10,207 nt of DNA from Desulfurococcales archaeon (lineage in GTDB: Archaea > Thermoproteota > Thermoprotei_A > Sulfolobales > NBVN01), in the NCBI GenBank assembly GCA_026986255.1, contig JALSOX010000017.1, positions 1 to 10,207 of the forward strand, in the 5' to 3' direction. The translations under genes and the position numbers were made by a program. Within the stretch, counting starts at the first letter, position 1. Every line of letters starts with the position of its first letter. Below the pieces are notes generated by a model that ran no database searches, was not told where the DNA came from, and saw nothing but the letters and a program-made list of their open reading frames with translations. This document shows, in pieces, positions 4,798-10,207 of the stretch.

Positions 4798-6198
4798 ATG
4801 CCGGAGAAGACAGTTATCTGGGGAGTGGCTATCATAGCATTAATTCTAAGCTTCATAGCGTTGGGCTTCATGTACTGGCAGAACCAGACCCTTAAGGCCT
4901 TAATAGCTAAGCAGGGCGAGGAGCTAAGCAAGCTAACCCAGAAGCTGGGAAGCATAGAGGAGGGCCTAGCAAGTAATTCAGGTAAGATAGAGGACATCAG
5001 GCATGAAGTATCTAGCATGGCCAGGGAAGTGAGTTCCGTGAAGAGTAGCGTCAGCAATATGGTGGGTAGCCTCCAAAGCGTTCAGAGCGGGCTTAGTGGC
5101 GTGCAGGGTAACGTCAAGGAACTCAGCAACACTATAAGGAACGTAGTAACTGAAGTTAAGTCTCTGGCTGAAAGACTTGCAAGCGTCACCAGTAACGTCA
5201 CGTCGATTCAAGAGCAAATCAAGGCTGTGCGTGAGCAGGTTGAGTCGATAAGGTACCCGCTCACGCTGACGGACGCTTTAGGTAGGCAAGTGACGATACC
5301 CTATAAGCCTCAGAGGATCGTCTCTACGGCCCCATCCATAACCGAGATACTCTTCCTAGTTGGTGCGGGCAAGAACGTCGTCGGTGTCGATAAGTTCTCC
5401 AACTACCCGCCAATAGTTAAGGAGCTAGTTAAGAACGGTAGCATCAAAGTCGTTGGGGGATTCTCAACATTAAGCATTGAAGCAATACTTATGCTGAAGC
5501 CCGATATAGTGTTCATGACGACCGGCGTTCAAGAGCGTTACGCCAAGGAATTAGCTGGTATGGGCATAACGGTGTTCGTGCTCCCCACTAAAAGCATGGC
5601 TGACGTGTTCAGTGATGTCCTAACAGTAGGGTTGATAACGGGTCACTTCAACAAGGCGCTTAAGGTTGTGGAGGAGATGAGGAACATAATAACTAGCACT
5701 AGGTTAAAGGTTGAGGAGTACCTAAATAAGACAGGGGGGAAGCCTGTTAAGGTGTATTATGAGATATATCCGGACTACTGGACCGTAGGCAGGACGTCCT
5801 TCATAAATGACATAATAACATTGGCAGGCGGTGTTAACATATTCGAGAACGAAACCACGCCATACTTCGTGGCGTCACCGGAGGCTGTCATAGCGGCGAA
5901 CCCGGACGTGATCTTAATGAACTATAACTACGGATACTTCGGCAGCGTGAATGACTTAATCAAGCGCGTAACATCGAGGGAGGGTTGGGCAAACATAACG
6001 GCAATCAAGGACGGGAGAATATACGTGTTCAGCGGCGTTGCGGAAGATATCATGGTTCGCCCCGGGCCCAGAGCTGCGCTGGCGGTGGCGCTGATGGCTA
6101 GGGTACTTTACCCGCAAGCCTTCGGCATATCGGTGGTGCCTCACAATATAAACGAAACAGTTATGCAGGAGTGGGGCATACCTACATCGCTGGGATAG
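4798..6198 (+). CDS. membrane-anchored ABC substrate-binding protein with a coiled-coil stalk (BtuF/FecB type)
   Basis: A 466-residue extracellular receptor for an iron-chelate, cobalamin or heme-like ligand. Residues 6-27 are a hydrophobic signal-anchor with no lipobox cysteine. Residues about 46-151 form an unbroken coiled coil: Leu, Ile, Val or Met occupy the a/d positions every 3 and 4 residues for 15 heptads (Asn60 is the only exception). From about 155 (LTDALGRQVTIPYKPQRIV) comes a class III binding protein with the typical APSITEIL segment, GVDKFSNYP, LKPDIVF, the AGG motif near 343-345, ANPDVILM and the KDGRIYVF/RPGPR end. N-glycosylation sequons are seen at Asn29, 133, 310, 351, 399 and 452, which fits an extracellular position. 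The ATG start is forced by a TAA directly before it. The permease starts three bases after its stop. Confidence 0.9.
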   Translation: MPEKTVIWGVAIIALILSFIALGFMYWQNQTLKALIAKQGEELSKLTQKLGSIEEGLASNSGKIEDIRHEVSSMAREVSSVKSSVSNMVGSLQSVQSGLSGVQGNVKELSNTIRNVVTEVKSLAERLASVTSNVTSIQEQIKAVREQVESIRYPLTLTDALGRQVTIPYKPQRIVSTAPSITEILFLVGAGKNVVGVDKFSNYPPIVKELVKNGSIKVVGGFSTLSIEAILMLKPDIVFMTTGVQERYAKELAGMGITVFVLPTKSMADVFSDVLTVGLITGHFNKALKVVEEMRNIITSTRLKVEEYLNKTGGKPVKVYYEIYPDYWTVGRTSFINDIITLAGGVNIFENETTPYFVASPEAVIAANPDVILMNYNYGYFGSVNDLIKRVTSREGWANITAIKDGRIYVFSGVAEDIMVRPGPRAALAVALMARVLYPQAFGISVVPHNINETVMQEWGIPTSLG

Positions 6199-6201
6199 TG
6201 A

Positions 6202-7230
6202 ATGTGCGCGTTAAGAACGTATGTCAAGGTAACGCGAAGACGGTTTTTCGTAGTGATGTTGATTGCCTTATTAATCCTTGCTTTCTCATTTATGGCTCAA
6301 CTAGCGTTCGGTGCGATCACGCTCAACCCTTTCCACACCTTCGAGAGGGGGTTGAGGGAGTTGCTCACCTCAACCACCGGCATAGCTAGGTACAGGCTCG
6401 AACGCGCCTTGGCCGGTGTGGTTGTTGGGGCGTCGCTCGCGCTTTCCGGCTACCTAATACAGACGACCACGAGGAACCCTCTCGGCGACCCTTACCTTCT
6501 AGGGATCTCCTCGGGCGCGCTCTTCGCTGTAGTCCTTACTTTCGCCCTCCCCGCCTCAGCCATCACATTGTTTGTGGTTAGGCCATTCGCTGCCTTGATG
6601 GGAGGGATTATAGCGTACTTGCTCACCCTCTTAATAGCTAGTAAGGCCGGGATGACGCCGACCTCAATAGTGCTTTCGGGGGTCGCGGTTGGCACGTTCT
6701 TCTACTCAGCCTCGCTCTTCCCGCAGTACTTCATATTGCGTGATATACACAAGGTGTTCGCGTGGAGCATGGGTTCATTAGTGGTGGTTAACATCAGTAA
6801 GCCTGTCGCTATAGCCATCGTCCTGACAGCTTGCACACTATACTCGTGCGTATCTAGGAACGTCCTTAATGCGCTAAGCATTAGTGATGACTTTGTCCGT
6901 GACTTAGGGCGTGATCCCTCAAGGGAGCGAGTGATTCTGACAGCGATGGCCGCAGTGCTTGCTTCCTTCTGCGTTGCTTACTTTGGCGTGATAGGTTTCG
7001 TGGGCTTAGCGTCGCCGCACTTTGCGAGGAGGTTGCTGGGTAGTGGGGATGCGCGTTACATAATACCGCTTTCCTTAATTTTTGGTGCGTCAATGCTTAG
7101 TTTAGCTGATGTCGTGGCTAAAACAGTGTTCTACCCTATAGAGGTGCCGGTGAACGTGATCGTGTCGTTGGTTGGCGCGCCCACGCTGGCAGCCATAATG
7201 GTGGGGATGGGAAAGCATGCTGGAGGTTAG
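6202..7230 (+). CDS. FecCD/BtuC-family ABC permease
   Basis: A 342-residue polytopic membrane protein forming the channel of the uptake system, probably as a homodimer. Family marks: RYRLERALAGVVVGASLALSG (63-83), RNPLGDPYLLGISSGA (91-106), the cytoplasmic ATPase-contacting loop with DLGRDPSRERV (234-244), GFVGLASPHFARRLLG (265-280) and the C-terminal EVPVNVIVSLVGAPT (314-328). About nine to ten membrane helices are likely, and the length is normal for the family. The ATG follows the binding-protein stop by three bases, and the end overlaps the ATPase gene by 14 bases, so translation is likely coupled. The ligand cannot be told from the permease alone. Confidence 0.92.
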   Translation: MCALRTYVKVTRRRFFVVMLIALLILAFSFMAQLAFGAITLNPFHTFERGLRELLTSTTGIARYRLERALAGVVVGASLALSGYLIQTTTRNPLGDPYLLGISSGALFAVVLTFALPASAITLFVVRPFAALMGGIIAYLLTLLIASKAGMTPTSIVLSGVAVGTFFYSASLFPQYFILRDIHKVFAWSMGSLVVVNISKPVAIAIVLTACTLYSCVSRNVLNALSISDDFVRDLGRDPSRERVILTAMAAVLASFCVAYFGVIGFVGLASPHFARRLLGSGDARYIIPLSLIFGASMLSLADVVAKTVFYPIEVPVNVIVSLVGAPTLAAIMVGMGKHAGG

Positions 7231-7957
7231 GAACCTGAGCGTTGCTTACGGCGAGGTTAACGTCTTCAGGGGTGTGAGCTTCGAGTTAGGGCCCTCGTTG
7301 GTTGCGTTGATAGGGCCCAACGGGTCCGGCAAGACCACGTTGCTTAAGGCAATAGCTGGTATGGTGCCGTACTCTGGGGAGGTGCTCATTGACGGCACTA
7401 ACTTAAGGTCCATTCACACGTGTGAGCGGGCGAGGTACGTTACCTACATACCCCCAACAATATCGGCGCTTCCCGACATGACGATAGGTGATCTCCTCCT
7501 AAGCGATAATAGCGCTGACATGGCTTTGCTCGAGGAGTACGTTAGGGTCTTCGGTGTGGAGCACCTACTTTTCCGCAGGATATGGGAGGTTAGTTCGGGT
7601 GAGTTGGAGCGCGCCCTATTGGCTAGGGGTTTAGCGAGGCACTCCAGAGTGTTGCTGGTGGACGAGCCCCTCTCATACACGGACGTGAGGTACCAGCTAG
7701 TGATTATGAGGTGCTTAAGGAGACTTGCTGACGAGGGCAGGGTAGTCATAGTCGCGTCCAACCAGTTAAACCCGTTACTTAATTACGTTGACCACGTACT
7801 GGCGCTTAAGGATGGCAGGTTATTCATCAATGCTTCACTGGAGGCTGGTGTGGACGAGCGTAGGCTAAGCGAGCTCTACGGAGTTAAGATGAAGGTCATC
7901 GTAGCTGACAATACTGTGGATGTTGTCCCAATTGATGAAGTGTTGAGTAGGGGCTAA
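7217..7957 (+). CDS. FecE/BtuD-like ABC ATPase with altered Q-loop and switch residue
   Basis: A 246-residue cytoplasmic ATPase expected to drive the permease. Walker A GPNGSGKT (33-40), signature VSSGELERALLARGLA (125-140, with SSGEL in place of LSGGQ) and Walker B RVLLVDEP (144-151, with Glu150) are present. Two normally invariant positions differ. The Q-loop reads YIPPTIS (77-83), with Pro80 where YVPQ is usual. The H-switch reads IVASNQLNP (178-186), with Asn182 where LHDLN is usual. The D-loop is SYTD. The C-terminal 30 residues (YGVKMKVIVADNTVDVVP) match the usual short extension. The gene overlaps the permease by 14 bases. A frameshift is unlikely because the flanking sequence aligns well. 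It may be slow or unusually coupled, but this is inference. Confidence 0.88.
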   Translation: MLEVRNLSVAYGEVNVFRGVSFELGPSLVALIGPNGSGKTTLLKAIAGMVPYSGEVLIDGTNLRSIHTCERARYVTYIPPTISALPDMTIGDLLLSDNSADMALLEEYVRVFGVEHLLFRRIWEVSSGELERALLARGLARHSRVLLVDEPLSYTDVRYQLVIMRCLRRLADEGRVVIVASNQLNPLLNYVDHVLALKDGRLFINASLEAGVDERRLSELYGVKMKVIVADNTVDVVPIDEVLSRG

Positions 7958-8033
7958 AGGAGGTTAACGGCGGCATCGTTTTAGTGTGATCCTCATTAAG
8001 GTGTCCCGTACTTAGTTATGAAGGTGGGGTGAT

Positions 8034-8600
8034 GTGGGTCTGTTGAAGTACGAGAAGGCCGTAAGCATTAAGAGCTTAGCTAGGACTGGCTGGATGAATA
8101 GGGGGGTGCCCCCCGCCCTAGCCGAGACCGTTGCCGCACATACCTTCGAAGTATCATTCCTCACGTTACTAATAACTAAAGCACTGGTTAGGCGAGGTGT
8201 TAACGTGGATCTCGGCAAGGCACTAACCATCGCGATAATACATGACATCCCGGAGGCGTTAGCGGGGGACATAGTCAAGTGGAGTAAGGATAGGTTGCGT
8301 GGCGTGGAAAGACTTGATGAGGAAGCTTTGAAGGACTTAGGCTTAGGCTCATTTAATGAATTACTGAGGGAATTCGAGGAAAAAACAACGCTGGAAGGCG
8401 CTATAGTCAAGCTGGCTGACCACTTAGCGACGATGCTTGAAGCCAAACGCTACTTAGGGCGAGGATACGATGTTAGCGACATCGCTGAGGGATGCGCCTC
8501 AGCAATCAAAGAACTGCTGAAGGCACCCGCACTAAGCCCACATAAGCGGGAGATACAGGAAGTACTCCAAGAATTACTTAGGAAAAACACCGGCTTGTGA
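8034..8600 (+). CDS. HD-domain phosphohydrolase, YfbR/HDDC2-like (5'-nucleotidase type)
   Basis: A 188-residue soluble enzyme that probably removes phosphate from (deoxy)nucleoside monophosphates or a similar substrate. The family pattern is clear: GWMNRGVP (19-26), ETVAAHTFEVSFLTLL with His36, the HD pair in IAIIHDIPEALAGDIVKW (His70, Asp71, with Glu74 and Asp79) and a late Asp in KLADHLATMLEAKRYL (Asp129). This is the order of the COG1896 group. The GTG start has GGTGG about 7 bases upstream and a stop codon five codons before it. TTG at 8043 is a weaker alternative. It follows the ATPase by 76 bases without a clear promoter, so it may be read with the transporter. It differs from the first HD gene in length and motifs and is not a duplicate of it. 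Confidence 0.85.
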   Translation: MGLLKYEKAVSIKSLARTGWMNRGVPPALAETVAAHTFEVSFLTLLITKALVRRGVNVDLGKALTIAIIHDIPEALAGDIVKWSKDRLRGVERLDEEALKDLGLGSFNELLREFEEKTTLEGAIVKLADHLATMLEAKRYLGRGYDVSDIAEGCASAIKELLKAPALSPHKREIQEVLQELLRKNTGL

Positions 8601-8723
8601 TGCCTCCTCCAACGCACGCAGGAACTCATAGTCCGTCTCAGCAACCTTATCAAGCCATCCAAGCCTCTCGTAGAACCTCCTAAGAAGCTTAAGCGAGGAC
8701 TCAACAAACCAGAAATTCCTCAC
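8574..8723 (-). CDS. small protein of 49 residues, family unknown
   Basis: A minus-strand frame beginning at GTG (8723) reads MRNFWFVESSLKLL, continues RRFYERLGWLDKVAETDY and ends ASQAGVFPK before TAA (8574-8576). The composition is like a real helical protein (two amphipathic helices with aromatic residues), unlike the Ser-rich product of the other minus-strand frame here. A run of G at 8729-8734 could act as a ribosome-binding site, and AATAAAAG (complement of 8757-8764) is a TATA box at a leaderless-like distance. No ATG or TTG lies in the frame back to an upstream TAA. The 3' end overlaps the second HD gene tail-to-tail by 27 bases. It may also be a remnant of a longer gene. Confidence 0.5.
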   Translation of the reverse strand: MRNFWFVESSLKLLRRFYERLGWLDKVAETDYEFLRALEEASQAGVFPK

Positions 8724-8779
8724 ACAGAACCCCCACGAAAGAGAAGGGCTAGCAAGCTTTTATTGCTGACCACCGCGCA

Positions 8780-8793
8780 GTAAAAAATTAATA
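8780..8793 (+). promoter_or_regulatory. TATA box of the tRNA-Val gene
   Basis: GTAAAAAATTAATA is a strong archaeal TATA box centred about 33 bases before the first tRNA base, leaving a short 5' leader for RNase P. The same AT tract could also serve the small gene on the other strand. Confidence 0.5.
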
Positions 8794-8819
8794 AGGAAGC
8801 ACAAGTAACCAATGCTGGA

Positions 8820-8897
8820 GGGCCCGTCGTCTAGCCCGGTTAGGACGCCGCCCTTACAAGGCGGAGGTCCGGGGTTCAAGTCCCCGCGGGCCCACCA
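8820..8897 (+). tRNA. tRNA-Val (anticodon TAC), CCA encoded
   Basis: A complete cloverleaf without an intron. The acceptor stem GGGCCCG (8820-8826) pairs with CGGGCCC (8887-8893); a D arm contains AGCCCGGTTAG; the anticodon stem CCGCC/GGCGG encloses CTTACAA, giving anticodon TAC for valine; the T arm CGGGG-TTCAAGT-CCCCG is perfect. The discriminator base is A8894 and CCA follows at 8895-8897. A TATA box lies just upstream. No clear T-run terminator follows. Confidence 0.97.
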
Positions 8898-9230
8898 CTT
8901 ACATAAGCCCTACTAAGATCGTAGATATGGTTTCCCATCGCCATAAGACCTTACTTATAATTCCTGAGGTCGTGAATCTAGCGGGCGAGGATAAGGGTTC
9001 AAGCCACTCCCGATCTCAACGGTGTAATCACAATAGATAGTTGTCTTGGAGCATGTAATTATGGTAGTCATGGGATTCTCAGGCAATTAAGTAAGTTAAG
9101 AATAGTTATTGGGAATGTGCTGTGTGAAGGTGCTTCCATTATTTTCCGCCTCGCGGGGATTGAGATTTAGGTTTGCGTTCCTGCATGCCCGCTACTTAAT
9201 TGTTAGGCTAAGTGTAGTGTTTGGTTCGCG
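8898..9230. other. gene-free stretch between tRNA-Val and the aminotransferase
   Basis: No gene can be supported here. Frames of 37-38 codons exist on both strands around 8927-9070 but lack ribosome-binding sites and family features. A TATA-like CTTATAA occurs at 8954-8960 between weak GACCT/AGGTC repeats (8947-8951, 8967-8971). A weak hairpin with CTACTTA (9192-9198) and TAAGTGTAG (9208-9216) lies 15 bases after the aminotransferase stop and could help end its transcript. A T-arm-like GGGTTCAAG at 8995-9003 is not part of a foldable tRNA. Confidence 0.5.
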
Positions 9231-10207
9231 TTACTGGTTTCTGTGTAGGGACTCTGATATCTTTTTCATAGTCCTTATGAAGTAGCCCATTTCTTTCTCG
9301 GTTCCTATGGTGACCCTAACGTATGCTTGAAGCTTCTTGTGGGTGAGTGGCTTGACCATTATGCCGTACTCCGCGAGCTTCGCGCACAACTCCTGCCCTT
9401 GAATCCCGTCTATCCCTACTAGTATGAAGTTAGTAACGGTGTTCCTCACCTTCACGCCGCGTATTCTACCGAGTGAAGCAACAGTGTTTTCACGGGTCTT
9501 GATGATGTTGTCGACGTATCCTTGAATTACTCTCAGGCTCTCTAAGGCCCCTATCCCTGCCGCTATTGAAGTTATCGGTATGTCGAACTCTCTCTTCTTA
9601 GAGAGTACTTTGCGAAGGGTTTGAGGCTGCCCTAACACATACCCCAACCTAGCCCCAGCTATGGCGAATGCCTTGGAGAGTGTCCGCAGTATTATCAAGT
9701 TATCATGACTGCTTACCCAATCCCTGAACGTCACGCCGGAGAATTCAAAGTATGCTTCATCAATGATGACGTATCTAAACTTCTCCAACGCCTCCCTAAG
9801 GAAGTCATCATTAACGATAAGATTCCCCGTGGGGTTGTTGGGATTGGGAACGTAGAGTACGCTACTTTTGCTGGCAAACCCAAGCGTTAGTTCCTCATTA
9901 AGAAGGAGATCTTCTTTCAAGGGAATCCTAATGACGGGAACGCCAGCTAACTCAAAATCGATAAGTGCAGGCTCAAACGTTGGTGAGGGTGAGACCACGT
10001 GAAGGCCTTGACTCCTGAAGTAAAGAGCGCTGTACAGCATGAACGACTCAGAACCAGGTAATAACATAATATACTCCGGCTCCATACCCACGTAGTCCGC
10101 CAGCAACTCCATCAACAACCTACGCAGACCTACAGAATCGTACCTATTCACAAGCAACGCAGCCTCCCTAACCCTATTAACTACGGCCTCGGGTGGGGGG
10201 TAAGGAC
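9231..10207 (-). CDS. hisC: histidinol-phosphate aminotransferase-type PLP enzyme, N-terminus outside the window
   Basis: A fold-type I PLP-dependent aminotransferase, probably converting imidazole-acetol phosphate to histidinol phosphate in histidine synthesis. The frame is open to the right edge: upstream of the TTG at 10157 it reads PYPPPEAVVNRVREAALLVNRY, the usual HisC N-terminus, so the gene is partial and that TTG is not its start. Counting from the TTG, the marks are PGSESFMLYSAL (34-45), PNPNNPTG (104-111), IDEAYFEF (132-139), the PLP lysine in LRTLSKAFAIAGARLGY (Lys162, Arg170) and the phosphate/carboxylate Arg in RVTIGT (281). The 3' end is complete (TAA at 9231-9233). CobD (threonine-phosphate decarboxylase) is a close relative and a weaker alternative. 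No other his gene is in view. Confidence 0.85.
   Translation of the reverse strand, partial: PYPPPEAVVNRVREAALLVNRYDSVGLRRLLMELLADYVGMEPEYIMLLPGSESFMLYSALYFRSQGLHVVSPSPTFEPALIDFELAGVPVIRIPLKEDLLLNEELTLGFASKSSVLYVPNPNNPTGNLIVNDDFLREALEKFRYVIIDEAYFEFSGVTFRDWVSSHDNLIILRTLSKAFAIAGARLGYVLGQPQTLRKVLSKKREFDIPITSIAAGIGALESLRVIQGYVDNIIKTRENTVASLGRIRGVKVRNTVTNFILVGIDGIQGQELCAKLAEYGIMVKPLTHKKLQAYVRVTIGTEKEMGYFIRTMKKISESLHRNQ

Noticed and set aside
7958..7976. Perfect AGGAGGTTA directly after the ATPase stop
   Set aside because: No ATG, GTG or TTG follows within usable distance, so no gene can be tied to it.
8450..8707. An 85-codon minus-strand frame across the end of the second HD gene
   Set aside because: Ser/Arg/Leu-rich shadow of the HD gene; the shorter frame at 8574-8723 has far better composition.
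8991..9012. T-arm-like GGGTTCAAG about 130 bases after tRNA-Val, possibly a tRNA remnant or att site
   Set aside because: The flanks do not pair into a T stem, and the match to the tRNA 3' end stops after about nine bases.
8927..9040. A 37-codon plus-strand frame after the tRNA, and a similar one on the minus strand
   Set aside because: No ribosome-binding site, unlikely composition and no family features.

Overview
The window looks like a chromosomal segment of a thermophilic archaeon of the Thermoproteota (Crenarchaeota). Several signs agree: GTG and TTG starts are frequent, purine-rich GGAGGTGA or GGTG ribosome-binding sites sit before genes, promoters have archaeal TATA boxes about 25 to 40 bases ahead of starts, the TnpB is of the cysteine-less crenarchaeal type, a tRNA gene encodes its own CCA end, and there is a compact C/D box guide RNA candidate. 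No species can be named from this.

Layout. 1-498 (minus): a winged-helix protein followed at once by a gene that runs off the left edge. 684-2165 (plus): a membrane-bound processive-type GT2 glycosyltransferase. 2168-3715: an AT-rich mobile segment of the IS200/IS605 tnpB-only kind. Its tnpB is broken by one frameshift near codon 57. A 48-residue gene missing from simple ORF lists (2243-2389, minus) is read divergently from a shared, nearly palindromic promoter. The right end holds two strong stems that may be an omega-RNA scaffold. 3790-3842 (plus): a previously unmarked C/D box sRNA candidate with two 12-base guides, both of which can be matched to the peptidyl-transferase region of 23S rRNA. 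3921-8600 (plus): an HD-domain hydrolase, then a binding protein, permease and ATPase of the iron-siderophore/cobalamin/heme uptake type, then a second HD-domain phosphohydrolase. 8574-8723 (minus): another small gene of about 49 residues, overlapping the end of the second HD gene. 8820-8897 (plus): tRNA-Val(TAC). 8898-9230: about 330 bases with no gene I can support. 9231 to the right edge (minus): a HisC-type aminotransferase whose N-terminus lies outside the window.

How the parts may work together. The uptake operon is coherent. A membrane-anchored binding protein stands on an uninterrupted 15-heptad coiled coil, and the permease and ATPase overlap by 14 bases. The ATPase is unusual because the Q-loop glutamine and the switch histidine are both replaced. 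A 21-base dyad sits over the predicted transcription start, suggesting repressor control. The two HD hydrolases on either side could act on nucleotides or on a ligand-derived phosphate, but nothing in the sequence shows this.

The strongest overlooked items are the C/D box sRNA, the divergent small gene with its symmetric promoter, the coiled-coil binding protein and the degenerate ATPase.
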